NCBI GenBank assembly: GCA_910575445.1
Contig: CAJTFW010000011.1
Coordinates: 1 to 64,000 of the forward strand
Length of the DNA stretch: 64,000 bases
Direction of reading: 5' to 3'
DNA from: Lachnospiraceae bacterium
Lineage (GTDB): Bacteria > Bacillota > Clostridia > Lachnospirales > Lachnospiraceae
Of the stretch, positions 29,606-38,293 are shown one piece after another. The notes under the pieces were generated by a model that saw only the letters and a program-made list of their open reading frames with translations, had not been told where the DNA came from and ran no database searches. The translations under genes and the position numbers were made by a program. How positions within the stretch are numbered: position 1 is the stretch's first letter; each line of letters opens with the position of its first letter.

Positions 29606-31140
29606 GCCTGTTGCCCCCCTTCTTCTGTAATTTTGCCGGATTCCACCAGCTCATTAATCTGCTGCCGGATATTTGGCACCTGCATCTCTTCTTCTGTATA
29701 TTCTTTGACAACCTCACCGTTAAACATAACAACCACCCGGTTGCAGTTGCTGACAATCTCCTCTACTTCGTCAGAGATAATGATTACGCCAATGCCATCT
29801 TTGGCAAACTGTTGAATATATTCATATATCTCTGCCTTAGAGCCAATATCAATACCGACGGTCGGATTGTCCAAGATAAATAGCTTTGGTTTTGAGGCTG
29901 CCCATCTCGCAATCAGTGCTTTCTGACGATTGCCACCGGAGAGGGTACTGATAATCGTATCTTCGCTGTATACTTTGATGCGAAACTGCTCAATGGCTTC
30001 CTTTGAAAGTGTTCTAGAGCCATTGGAATCAATATTTCCCATAAAACCCTTTAGACGCTTTAGAATCGCAGCGGCAACGTTTTCGTTGACGCTTTTCTTA
30101 AGAAATAGTCCCTGTGCCTCACGTTCTTCTGGCACCAGACCGATTCCAAGATCGATGGCATCCTCTGGACTGTTAATCTCTACTTTATTTCCTTCAAAAT
30201 AAATCTCACCGCTATCTGGTTTATTAAGGCCAAAGACGGATAATGCAAGCTCTGTCCGTCCGGCTCCTAGTAAGCCTGTAAGTCCTAAGATATCTCCCTT
30301 TCTGACAGAGAGACTAATATCCTGGTAATTCCCCTTTTTTGAGAGGTGTTTTACTTCTAGAACATTTTGCTGGTCTTCGTAACCGCGTTCATATTTCTGA
30401 TAGTTTACTTCTCGTCCAGTCATATAAAATGCCAATTTCTTGGGGTCCAATTCATCGGCTGAGAAATCGCCGATTTTATGACCATCACGAATCACTGTGA
30501 TGCTGTCAGCTATTCTCATTACTTCATCTAATTTATGACTGATAAAGACGACGGCAATATTTCTCTTTTTTAAGCCAAGCACAATATCAAGAAGGCTGTC
30601 CACTTCATTTTTGGTAAGCGCGGTCGTTGGCTCATCCATAAAGAGAAGTTTGGCATCAAGTGCCAGTGCACGACAGATAGCGATAATCTGTCTGTTTGCA
30701 ATTGATAATTCTTTTACTTGGGTATCGAGTGGCATCTCCACACCGATAAGACTTAGCGCATCCTGCGCAATCTTTTCAATCTCTTTTTTGTGTGTAAATG
30801 GCTTTCCTTCTTTAATAAGCTTATTCATAGCAATATTGTCCGCCACACTCATTGAATCAAAGAGACTTAAATCCTGAAAAATAACCTGGATACCTTCATC
30901 AATGGCATCCTTTGCGGTATGTTTGGTCAAATTTTTTCCATTAATCTGAATGGTTCCAGAAGTACAGCTTTCGACGCCGGCAATGATTTTTACAAACGTA
31001 GACTTGCCACAGCCATTCTCACCAGCGAGGCACTTAATCTCTCCCTCTTTAATACGGATGCTTACATCATCAAGGGCCTGTACTCCTACATAGCTTTTAC
31101 ATATGTGCTCTGCCACAACAATATGATTGGCATTTGTCAT
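29602..31140 (-). CDS. sugar ABC transporter ATP-binding protein (RbsA-like)
   Basis: 512 aa with two ABC domains in tandem, as in RbsA/MglA. The first has GENGCGKST (Walker A, about residue 40) and LFMDEPTTAL; the second has GLLGAGRTEL, the usual degenerate Walker A, plus LSGGNRQKALIARW and LFILDNPTVGID. The signature of the first domain is replaced by LSIANRQIIAI, normal for the family. Energises import by the two permeases. Confidence 0.93.
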   Translation of the reverse strand: MTNANHIVVAEHICKSYVGVQALDDVSIRIKEGEIKCLAGENGCGKSTFVKIIAGVESCTSGTIQINGKNLTKHTAKDAIDEGIQVIFQDLSLFDSMSVADNIAMNKLIKEGKPFTHKKEIEKIAQDALSLIGVEMPLDTQVKELSIANRQIIAICRALALDAKLLFMDEPTTALTKNEVDSLLDIVLGLKKRNIAVVFISHKLDEVMRIADSITVIRDGHKIGDFSADELDPKKLAFYMTGREVNYQKYERGYEDQQNVLEVKHLSKKGNYQDISLSVRKGDILGLTGLLGAGRTELALSVFGLNKPDSGEIYFEGNKVEINSPEDAIDLGIGLVPEEREAQGLFLKKSVNENVAAAILKRLKGFMGNIDSNGSRTLSKEAIEQFRIKVYSEDTIISTLSGGNRQKALIARWAASKPKLFILDNPTVGIDIGSKAEIYEYIQQFAKDGIGVIIISDEVEEIVSNCNRVVVMFNGEVVKEYTEEEMQVPNIRQQINELVESGKITEEGGQQA

Positions 31141-31174
31141 AAGATGTTACCCCCTGTGGATATTTTTCTATAAA

Positions 31175-31248
31175 GACAAGGCTGTCGCAAAATGTAACTT
31201 CTGGCACCTGTAAGGATGCTAAAAGGTGCACTAAGCGGCAGCCTTATC
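31175..31248 (-). other. hairpin between the binding-protein and ATPase genes
   Basis: Outer arms 31235-31248 and 31175-31188 pair over about 13 bp with one mismatch; an inner GCACCT/AGGTGC hairpin lies at 31204-31229. It sits in the 137-nt gap downstream of the binding-protein gene, where such hairpins often protect the abundant upstream mRNA and partly terminate transcription. Confidence 0.6.
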
Positions 31249-31277
31249 TGGTAATAACAGTATCTTTTCCTAATTCA

Positions 31278-32399
31278 TTAGAATGGATAATCATCCACAT
31301 TTTCAGGGGTGAATACAAGAGGAGCATTTCCACTAATCAGATTGCCGTCGATTGTGATGGTCTCATAACCTTCTTTGGTAAAGGAAGTCTCTTCGGTAAT
31401 CTCTTCACCCTTTAAAATCTTATAAGCAATCTCACAAGCGGTATATCCAGCATCTGCCGGTCTCCAGCAAAGACCTCTGTACTGTGTTCCGCTCTTGATG
31501 TAAGCGCCGCCTTGAGACGGAGTAGCCAGTCCAACTAACTTGATATCTGTACGTCCCTGCTCTTCTAGAGCCAGAGCCATACCATTAGAAGAAGCTGCAC
31601 AGTCTACAAGACCTTTAAGCTCTGGATATGCTGCGATTGCCTGTACTGCCAAATCGTATGCAGTCTGCTCATTGTTGTCATCCTCACCTGGGGTTCCGTC
31701 TGGATTGACAAGCTCCATATTGGGATGATTCTCTTTTAGATAATTTACCATGGAGTTAAACCACTGCATATGGGTGGTCATACCAAGACCGCCAACCGCT
31801 GCATAATACTGTCCTTCTCCGCCCATTGCCTCTGCTAAATACTGTCCGTACAGAGTACCAAAATAATCATTGTCAAACGCCTCTAAATCATAGTCCACAC
31901 TGCCAAGAATATCAGATGCCTCGTGAGTAACAACAACGATTCCTGCATCTCTTGCTTTTTGTAAGGTAGCTGCTACAGCCTGAGCATCTACTGGTACACA
32001 GCAGATAGCATCAACGCCCTGGGAGATTAAATCCTCTAACATCGCATTCTGCTTTGCAGCGTCACTGCCTTCTGGGTTAATCTCATACGCATAGACATCT
32101 GCATGGTCTGCATTGAATTCATCAACCCCTGTACGCATATCGTCAAACCATGCGATACCTTCTGTCTTTGCACACAGAGCAATCGTAAACTCTGCATCTT
32201 TGCCTCCAGTAGCATCCGTAGTTGTATCACTACTTGCATCAGCGGCATCCCCAGCACCTGTCGTATCCGCTTGTGCATCTGTGGTGTTCTCAGCTGCATC
32301 ACTGCTTGCATTTGTATCGCTTCCGCCACCACCACATGCTGCCACACTTGCTGCCATTGCTACAGTCAAAAGTACGGCCAAAACTTTTTTGTGTTTCAT
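31278..32399 (-). CDS. sugar ABC transporter substrate-binding lipoprotein
   Basis: 373 aa. A lipoprotein signal peptide ends with SVAAC (Cys22), followed by a low-complexity Gly/Ser/Thr/Asp linker and a periplasmic-binding-protein type 1 domain (Peripla_BP_4, like RbsB). AQAVAATLQKARDAGIVVVTHE is a typical segment. The start at 32399 is chosen because GGAGG lies 7-8 nt before it, whereas the ATG at 32414 overlaps that site. The sugar cannot be told. Confidence 0.92.
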   Translation of the reverse strand: MKHKKVLAVLLTVAMAASVAACGGGGSDTNASSDAAENTTDAQADTTGAGDAADASSDTTTDATGGKDAEFTIALCAKTEGIAWFDDMRTGVDEFNADHADVYAYEINPEGSDAAKQNAMLEDLISQGVDAICCVPVDAQAVAATLQKARDAGIVVVTHEASDILGSVDYDLEAFDNDYFGTLYGQYLAEAMGGEGQYYAAVGGLGMTTHMQWFNSMVNYLKENHPNMELVNPDGTPGEDDNNEQTAYDLAVQAIAAYPELKGLVDCAASSNGMALALEEQGRTDIKLVGLATPSQGGAYIKSGTQYRGLCWRPADAGYTACEIAYKILKGEEITEETSFTKEGYETITIDGNLISGNAPLVFTPENVDDYPF

Positions 32400-32463
32400 T
32401 TTTTCATCCTCCATCTTTTAAAGATATTATGTCAACCTGGAGCTTGTCCAGAATATGACCTGC

Positions 32464-33027
32464 TTACTCCACATTTCTATGCCGCTTTGACATCTTCTCA
32501 AAACTTAAATCAGGAATCTCCTCCACCAATGTCATCACGATAATATCAAAATGCAATAAAAGGCTCTGTTCGAAGAGATTGCCCATTGGCTGAAAAGATG
32601 GCACGACAGAGTCCGTTCCCCGATATACCGCAGCCGGAACAAAGAATACACAGTCTGCAATTTCCTTAGCTGTGCTGCCGCTTGGAGAACCTGTCACTAC
32701 ATAGATATAGGCGCCCGCCTCTTTCGCTCTCTTGCAGATATAGTCGATATGCCCAATCCGGCCATCACCTAACGTTGCAATCAAAAGGTCGCCCTCACCG
32801 ATATTAGGAGTTGTATCATCCCATATCCAGTGTATCTCCTTTCCCATATGCATCAGGCGCATCGCAAAGGCTCTTGTCATCATTCCTTCTCTTCCCACGC
32901 CAATCAAAAAGATGCGCTGGTACTTTTTGATGGTCTCGATAAATTCACGCATTCCGTTCACATCCATCTGCTCAAAAACCTGCCGATGCTCTGCGAGAAT
33001 CTTTTCGTACATTGCCTTGTAATCCAT
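32464..33027 (-). CDS. SIS-domain sugar-phosphate isomerase (HxlB-like)
   Basis: 187 aa, a single SIS domain: IFLIGVGREGMMTRAFAMRLMHMG near residue 35, DLLIATLGDGR near 80 and YIYVVTGSPSGS near 107. Length and motifs fit 6-phospho-3-hexuloisomerase-like proteins. It opens the sugar importer operon, so it probably isomerises the phosphorylated product of the imported sugar. No partner synthase or kinase gene is nearby, and the exact reaction is not known. Confidence 0.85.
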   Translation of the reverse strand: MDYKAMYEKILAEHRQVFEQMDVNGMREFIETIKKYQRIFLIGVGREGMMTRAFAMRLMHMGKEIHWIWDDTTPNIGEGDLLIATLGDGRIGHIDYICKRAKEAGAYIYVVTGSPSGSTAKEIADCVFFVPAAVYRGTDSVVPSFQPMGNLFEQSLLLHFDIIVMTLVEEIPDLSFEKMSKRHRNVE

Positions 33028-33065
33028 TTTTCTCTCCCATTTCTTCTGTGGTCTTATTTGTTAAG

Positions 33066-33094
33066 AGTATATCCTTGTATTTATACTTTGTCAA
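33066..33094 (-). promoter_or_regulatory. promoter of the sugar importer operon
   Basis: On the minus strand: TTGACA, 17-bp spacer, TATACT, about 40 bp upstream of the SIS-domain gene. Near consensus. Confidence 0.82.
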
Positions 33095-33156
33095 CTGATT
33101 TTCCGTAATAGTAGATAACAAAAATCCCATATTCTTTCCATTTTTTGGGTAAACTG

Positions 33157-33663
33157 TCAAATTTTTTGCATTTCCTTCTGTTCCTGAAACATCGAACCAT
33201 CCATCCACGACAGGATAAATACCAAGATTACCATCAGAAAAATACCAAATTTCCCAAGTGTGCCAGAAAGATAGCCAGCAATATAGCCCATATAGGGAAT
33301 ACACAAAAATGGAATCCCCTTTACATTAGAAAAAGAAGTCGAAAGTTCATCTTCAAATTCATTGGCATCACCTTTCGTACGAATTTCTTCTCTATCCCAA
33401 TCAATCGATACTACTCGATGTGTCACAAGCGTCTCATGGTCTGGAAGATAGAACGTTGCTGTCTCTCCTTCTAAAAGCTTGCTGCCGTCTGACGGGGATT
33501 CCTTTACATACAACAGGCTCCCCACTGGATAGACAGGTTCCATACTTCTACTCTGCACAATCAAAGGATAAATTCCAAACAGTCCAGGTACCACCAAAAA
33601 GAATGTTAAAAGCGCTAATACCATACAGATACCAAGCGCCGACCATTTACATATATGTCGCAT
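33157..33663 (-). CDS. sipW: signal peptidase I, ER/SipW type
   Basis: 168 aa membrane peptidase. An N-terminal membrane helix is followed by QSRSMEPVYPVGS with the catalytic serine. The general base region reads THRVV, with histidine where the usual bacterial enzymes have lysine, and TKGDANEFED follows: these mark the SipW/ER type. A C-terminal membrane segment is present. The start at 33663 follows AGGAGA; the frame extends 13 codons upstream. SipW in Bacillus processes TasA and YqxM, but no such substrate is in this window. Confidence 0.85.
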   Translation of the reverse strand: MRHICKWSALGICMVLALLTFFLVVPGLFGIYPLIVQSRSMEPVYPVGSLLYVKESPSDGSKLLEGETATFYLPDHETLVTHRVVSIDWDREEIRTKGDANEFEDELSTSFSNVKGIPFLCIPYMGYIAGYLSGTLGKFGIFLMVILVFILSWMDGSMFQEQKEMQKI

Positions 33664-33807
33664 ATAATAATCTCTCCTAATTTTATTGCCATAAAAGGCC
33701 ATTCCTTATATATATTCCCAAAATCAGAGGTTTATTCATAAATGCAATAAAATGTTGCTAAATATATACTGTTAGTTCTTTAATTTGTCGAAATATGTAG
33801 ATATTTA

Positions 33808-33836
33808 TGGACTTTTTTCTAACTTTATGGTATGTT
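33808..33836 (+). promoter_or_regulatory. possible promoter of the coiled-coil gene
   Basis: TGGACT, 17-bp spacer, TATGTT (4 of 6 matches in each box), about 50 bp upstream of the gene. Weak but correctly placed. Confidence 0.4.
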
Positions 33837-33887
33837 AGACATGCTCACATATATCATCCGTAGAGAATAAAGAAAGGAGGTGGATAG

Positions 33888-34481
33888 ATGACGGATAGTG
33901 AGAAATTAGATTTAATCCTGTCAAAGTTAGATATCGTAGACAGCTTAAACGCAGATATGCAAGAGATGAAGGCAGATATGAAAGACGTCAAAGCAGATAT
34001 CAGCGATTTAAAGAACAGGGTTACTACAATGGAGAACGATATCGATATACTAAAAGTAACAGTTACCAAAATGGAAAAAGATATTGATATACTAAATACC
34101 AAAGTTACTAAGATGGAAAGCGATATCGACATACTAAAGATAAAAGTTACTAAGATGGAAGATGATATCAACGAACTAAAAGCAAGAACAGGCAAGATAG
34201 AAGATGATATCACCATACTAAAGATAAAATTTGATAAAATGGAAGAAGAAGTCGGTCTGATAAAGACCAGAATTGCCAACAGCGAGTTACATCTGGAAAA
34301 CTCTATAAGCAAGAACATTCAGCTGTTGGCGGAGAATCACATCAATCTAATAGACAAGCTCAACAAAGCAGTTCCCGCCGCAGACAAAAGCCTTGCTTAT
34401 GAGGTTAAAGTCAACTTTTTATTAGACGATGTAGAGAAGCTTAAGAAAAAAGTAGAAAAGCTTACAGAGCAATCTGCTTAG
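33888..34481 (+). CDS. coiled-coil protein with six 14-residue repeats, function unknown
   Basis: 197 aa. Residues 45-128 (34020-34271) are six tandem units of 14 residues with the pattern VTKMExDIDILKxK, two heptads each. The DNA repeats every 42 bp. A predicted long coiled coil makes up most of the protein, with no signal peptide or membrane segment. It begins after a strong AAAGGAGGTGG site and has its own terminator. I do not recognise a family. Such proteins can be scaffolds or parts of phage-derived or toxin-linked systems; none of this can be shown here. Confidence 0.8.
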   Translation: MTDSEKLDLILSKLDIVDSLNADMQEMKADMKDVKADISDLKNRVTTMENDIDILKVTVTKMEKDIDILNTKVTKMESDIDILKIKVTKMEDDINELKARTGKIEDDITILKIKFDKMEEEVGLIKTRIANSELHLENSISKNIQLLAENHINLIDKLNKAVPAADKSLAYEVKVNFLLDDVEKLKKKVEKLTEQSA

Positions 34482-34486
34482 TTACC

Positions 34487-34519
34487 ACAGGCTGCCATAG
34501 TTATCCCTTGGCAGCCTGT
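34487..34519. terminator. bidirectional terminator
   Basis: An 11-bp perfect stem (ACAGGCTGCCA at 34487-34497 with its complement at 34509-34519) between two convergent genes. Confidence 0.75.
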
Positions 34520-34528
34520 AACTCTCTA

Positions 34529-35392
34529 CTAACTCTCCCACCGCCCACTGGCACCGCAGGGAAGAACAAGTCCACTTTCTTTTACTGGCAATCCAACTTC
34601 CTTAGCATCCACGCTTCCATGAAAATCTCTAAGCTCTGTCCCTAGCAGATACGCAAGCACTGCTGGCTGAAGTCCGGTCGTATAGGAATTGATTAAAAAA
34701 AACAGAGGGTCTGTGCTTAAAAGCTTTACACACAGCTTTACTAATGGATGAATTGCATCTTCAATCTTCCAAATCTCCCCTTTAGGCCCTCTGCCATAGG
34801 AAGGCGGGTCCATAATAATTGCATCGTAATGATTGCCTCTGCGAATCTCCCGCTCCACAAATTTTTGGCAGTCGTCAACCAGCCAGCGAATCGGAGCCTC
34901 CTCTAGCCCGGATGCTTTGGCATTTTCTTTGGCCCAGGTTACCATCCCTTTGGATGCATCCACATGTGTTACACTCGCCCCGGCAGCTGCGGCTGCAAGC
35001 GTTGCCCCTCCGGTGTATGCAAAGAGATTTAGCACCTTGACTTTACGCCCGGCTGTGCGGATTTTCTCTGAAAACCAGTCCCAGTTAGCAGCCTGCTCAG
35101 GAAAAAGTCCGGTGTGTTTAAAACTAAAGGGCTTTAGATTAAACGTAAGCTTCAGACTGTCATAAGAAATACTCCACTGTTTGGGCAAGTCAAAGAATTC
35201 CCACTCGCCGCCGCCTTTGGTGCTTCTGTGATAGTGACCATTTCTTTTTCTCCAACCGATATGTCTTTTGGGGGTATCCCATATAACTTGTGGGTCTGGA
35301 CGTACCAGAAGATAATCGCCCCATCTCTCTAGCTTTTCTCCACAGGAAGTATCAAGCACTTCATAATCTTTCCAATTTTCTGCTATAAACAT
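34529..35392 (-). CDS. class I SAM-dependent rRNA methyltransferase (RlmI/RlmK-like)
   Basis: 287 aa. The SAM-binding motif VLNLFAYTGGATLAAAAAGA is near residues 118-137 and MDPPSYGRGPKGEIW is near 191-205, the DPPS motif of the RlmI/RlmL-K branch. It lacks the N-terminal PUA domain of RlmI. The target is probably a base in 23S rRNA but is not certain. Monocistronic. Confidence 0.85.
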   Translation of the reverse strand: MFIAENWKDYEVLDTSCGEKLERWGDYLLVRPDPQVIWDTPKRHIGWRKRNGHYHRSTKGGGEWEFFDLPKQWSISYDSLKLTFNLKPFSFKHTGLFPEQAANWDWFSEKIRTAGRKVKVLNLFAYTGGATLAAAAAGASVTHVDASKGMVTWAKENAKASGLEEAPIRWLVDDCQKFVEREIRRGNHYDAIIMDPPSYGRGPKGEIWKIEDAIHPLVKLCVKLLSTDPLFFLINSYTTGLQPAVLAYLLGTELRDFHGSVDAKEVGLPVKESGLVLPCGASGRWES

Positions 35393-35521
35393 GCATTTGC
35401 CTCTCTTTTTATCGTTTCCCTGATTTTAATACAATCTGCAAAAAAAGAAAAGGAATTCTTTTCATTATCATTGATTATCGTCTAAGAAATTGGTATGATA
35501 ACTATAGAAAGGGGGTATTAT

Positions 35522-37117
35522 ATGAAACTTGGGTTTGTTGGAGCTGACCATGAGGTTACTGGAAGTTGTCATTACCTGGAGGCTTGTGGAAAGCATATAC
35601 TTATTGACTGTGGTATGGAACAGGGACGGGATATTTATGTCAACCAAGACATTCCAGTACCAGTTCCTATGATCGATTTTGTGCTGTTGACCCATGCACA
35701 TATCGACCATTCGGGGAAATTGCCACTTTTGTACAAGAACGGGTTTAAGGGGGATATTGTCTCTACCTTCTCTACCAGCGACTTATGCAACATTATGTTG
35801 CGAGACAGTGCGCACATTCAGGAGTTTGAGGCAGAATGGCAGAACCGTAAAGCAAAGCGTTCAGGTGCAGCAGAGTATGTACCACTCTATACAATGGAAG
35901 ATGCGCTTGGTGCGATTGACCTCTTTCATCCATGCGGTTATGAACAACAGATTGAGCTTGCTCCTGGCATCTTGGTACGCTTTCGCGATGTCGGGCATCT
36001 GTTAGGTTCTGCTTCGATTGAGATTTGGATTGAGGAAGACGGCGTCAAGAAAAAGATAGTCTTCTCTGGCGATATTGGAAATACCAATCAGCCACTGATT
36101 AAAGACCCACACTATACGGATACCGCAGACTATGTAGTGATGGAGTCTACGTACGGCAATCGTCTGCACAATGCGCCGCCTGACTACGTCAGTGAATTAG
36201 CGGACCTGATTCAAAGGACACTGCGCCGCGGAGGAAATCTGGTTATACCAGCTTTTGCTGTAGGACGTACGCAAGAGCTTCTCTATTTTATTCGGGAAAT
36301 CAAAGAACGCGGATTAGTGGATATTGATTTTCCGGTCTATGTGGACAGTCCGCTTGCGATTGAGGCAACTTCTATCTTTAATAAGAACTTCCGGGCATGT
36401 TTTGACGAAGATGCTATGAAACTGATTAATGCCGGCATCAATCCAATTCGCTTTAGGAATCTTCATCTGGCAATATCCAGTGATGAATCAAAAGCGATTA
36501 ACTTTGATGCACAGCCAAAGGTAATTATCTCTGCATCAGGTATGTGTGAAGCCGGACGTATCAAGCATCACTTAAAGCACAATCTCTGGCGGCCAGAGTG
36601 TACGATTCTCTTTGTAGGCTTTCAGGCTTATGGGACACTGGGACGCTCGATTCTAGAGGGTGCAGAGTATGTCAAGCTATTTGGTGAGACGATTGAAGTG
36701 AAAGCCGAGATTTTAAAACTTGAGGGTATCAGCGGACACGCAGATAAAGACGGATTGGTTCGTTGGATTACTGCTTTTTCTCCAACACCAGAGAAAGTAT
36801 TTGTCGTCCATGGCGAGGACGATATCTGTGATGACTTTACAAAATATCTAAACGAGGAGCATGGGATTCCGGCATTTGCACCTTTTAGCGGGGCTTTATT
36901 TGACCTTGCAAGCGGGGTCTGGGTAAAGGAAGGACTGCCAGTTCCAGTTGCAGTAGAGAAGCCAGCTGTGAAGCGCAAATCCGAAGTCTTTACAAGGCTT
37001 CTTGAGGCTGGCAAGAGACTTATGCAGGTTATCTACCACAATGAGGGTGGAGCAAACAAAGATCTGTCAAAATTCGCAAGTCAGATTCATTCTCTTTGCG
37101 ATAAATGGGATAGATAG
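35522..37117 (+). CDS. MBL-fold beta-CASP RNA exonuclease
   Basis: 531 aa. Metallo-beta-lactamase motif HAHIDHSG at residues 58-65 (zinc ligands), further ligands at GHLLGSA, then the beta-CASP part with ESTYGNRLH, PAFAVGRTQE and a C-terminal GISGHADKDGL. This is the CPSF-like family of RNA nucleases found in bacteria besides RNase J. The start at 35522 follows GGGGG by 6 nt and matches the family; the frame opens 9 codons earlier. RNA target unknown. Confidence 0.9.
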   Translation: MKLGFVGADHEVTGSCHYLEACGKHILIDCGMEQGRDIYVNQDIPVPVPMIDFVLLTHAHIDHSGKLPLLYKNGFKGDIVSTFSTSDLCNIMLRDSAHIQEFEAEWQNRKAKRSGAAEYVPLYTMEDALGAIDLFHPCGYEQQIELAPGILVRFRDVGHLLGSASIEIWIEEDGVKKKIVFSGDIGNTNQPLIKDPHYTDTADYVVMESTYGNRLHNAPPDYVSELADLIQRTLRRGGNLVIPAFAVGRTQELLYFIREIKERGLVDIDFPVYVDSPLAIEATSIFNKNFRACFDEDAMKLINAGINPIRFRNLHLAISSDESKAINFDAQPKVIISASGMCEAGRIKHHLKHNLWRPECTILFVGFQAYGTLGRSILEGAEYVKLFGETIEVKAEILKLEGISGHADKDGLVRWITAFSPTPEKVFVVHGEDDICDDFTKYLNEEHGIPAFAPFSGALFDLASGVWVKEGLPVPVAVEKPAVKRKSEVFTRLLEAGKRLMQVIYHNEGGANKDLSKFASQIHSLCDKWDR

Positions 37118-37130
37118 GTATTGTATGATG

Positions 37131-37173
37131 GAGCCGTTGGCAGAGACTGTTATCAGTCTTCTGCCAACGGCTC
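37131..37173. terminator. bidirectional terminator
   Basis: A 19-bp stem with one bulged A (37131-37149 with 37154-37173) and a TTAT loop, between two convergent genes. Confidence 0.85.
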
Positions 37174-37180
37174 TTAATCA

Positions 37181-37954
37181 TTAGTGACTACCGCAGTGAT
37201 GTTCCCCACAACCATGGCTGCCACAGTTACCATGCGACTGGGAATCATGATGGTCGCAGTGTACATTAGGGTTATAAGCGAGTTCATTTTTCAAAAGAGC
37301 TTCTACAGCTGCATCCGCATCACCAGATACCCCACCATAGAGTTTGATGCCAGCAGATGCCAGTGCATTCTGAGCTCCACCTCCGATACCACCACAGATA
37401 AGGGTATCGACTTGATATTCCTTTAAGAAACCAGCCAATGCGCCGTGACCGCTTCCATTGGTATCTACAACTTGTGAAGATACAATTTTATTGTCTTGTA
37501 CTTCATAGATTTTAAATTGCTCTGTGTGTCCAAAATGTTGAAAGATTTGACCATTTTCGTAAGTTACACCAATTTTCATATCTTTTCTAGCTCCTTCTTT
37601 TTCTTGACTTAGATTCTCAAAAGTTCCCATGCAATGTTTTTGACAACAACTTTTTTGCTGTCCACACAGGGTATAATTGCCTCCGCCAATACGTAGCTCT
37701 TTGCCACTTACCAGACATTCTGCAAGCTTTTTTCTGGCACTGCTATAGATGGCTTGCACCGTAGTACGTGCAACATCCATCTGCATTGCACACTGCTCTT
37801 GTGTCAGTCCTTCCAAATCCATAAGGCGGATACATTCAAACTCGTCTAGCGCCATTGTTACAATCCCGCCGCCATTCATGTCTTTCTCACAGGGAGCAAA
37901 ACGTGTGCATAGCGGTTCTGTACAAATGCGCCTTCTTTTGCATGGTCTCGGCAT
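37181..37954 (-). CDS. DUF134 HTH protein fused to a dinitrogenase FeMo-cofactor (NifX/NafY-like) domain
   Basis: 257 aa. Residues 1-95 are a DUF134 domain: MPRPCKRRRICTEP, with ALDEFECIRLMDLEGLTQEQCAMQMDVARTTVQ as the helix-turn-helix. Residues 125-235 are a NifB/NifX-like domain (MKIGVTYENGQIFQHFGHTEQFKIYE, then ICGGIGGGAQNAL). The tail of about 25 residues is rich in His and Cys (HCDHHDSQSH, CGEHHCGSH), apparently metal-binding. No nitrogenase genes are in the window, so it likely serves another metal or iron-sulfur role. A palindrome overlapping its own promoter suggests autoregulation. Confidence 0.87.
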   Translation of the reverse strand: MPRPCKRRRICTEPLCTRFAPCEKDMNGGGIVTMALDEFECIRLMDLEGLTQEQCAMQMDVARTTVQAIYSSARKKLAECLVSGKELRIGGGNYTLCGQQKSCCQKHCMGTFENLSQEKEGARKDMKIGVTYENGQIFQHFGHTEQFKIYEVQDNKIVSSQVVDTNGSGHGALAGFLKEYQVDTLICGGIGGGAQNALASAGIKLYGGVSGDADAAVEALLKNELAYNPNVHCDHHDSQSHGNCGSHGCGEHHCGSH

Positions 37955-37983
37955 GTTGTACCTCCGATTACTCTCTAGTGATT

Positions 37984-38011
37984 ATTATACTCTATTAATG
38001 ACATATGTCAA
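37984..38011 (-). promoter_or_regulatory. promoter with palindromic operator, DUF134-NifX gene
   Basis: On the minus strand: TTGACA (38006-38011), 16-bp spacer, TATAAT (37984-37989). The 12-bp palindrome TGACATATGTCA at 37999-38010 overlaps the -35 box and is a candidate binding site for the HTH domain of the gene product. Confidence 0.75.
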
Positions 38012-38036
38012 TAATATTTTTTTGAATTCATGTACA

Positions 38037-38195
38037 GGACGCTCGCCACGACCTGATAGATGTTCCTTCCAGACCCCGCTCTCGCTTAGTGAACGCCTAT
38101 AGCGGTACTAAATTCGCGACTGCGCGTAACCGCTTGCGCTCATTAAGCGAGAGCGGGGTCTTTTGGGAACCTATGGCCCTCCCGTCCTAGCGTCC
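38037..38195. repeat. 159-bp palindromic repeat element, short form
   Basis: Starts GGACGCT, ends AGCGTCC, like the 447-bp element at 27099-27545. Its left part follows the long element's left half up to CATTAAG (38141-38147); from there it continues as the long element's right end. The inner arms AGACCCCGCTCTCGCTTA and its complement form a strong hairpin. The fusion point at CATTAAG suggests it arose by internal deletion. Located between two divergent genes, so not a simple terminator. Confidence 0.75.
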
Positions 38196-38233
38196 TCCAT
38201 ATCACCCAATATAAACTTTTATACTATCTTATA

Positions 38234-38262
38234 TTTACGCCTTTACCCACTAAGCGTATAAT
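38234..38262 (+). promoter_or_regulatory. promoter of the two-component/ABC operon
   Basis: TTTACG, 17-bp spacer, TATAAT, about 30 bp before the response regulator gene. Confidence 0.78.
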
Positions 38263-38293
38263 AAATGCAAAACTCCCAAAGGCAGGTATTTAC

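Noticed and set aside
32972-33304. Minus-strand open frame of 110 codons between the signal peptidase and SIS genes
   Set aside because: It overlaps a strong promoter and two well-supported genes in other frames.
34020-34271. Regular 42-bp repeats considered as a CRISPR array
   Set aside because: The repeats are contiguous, without spacers, and encode heptad repeats in one open frame.
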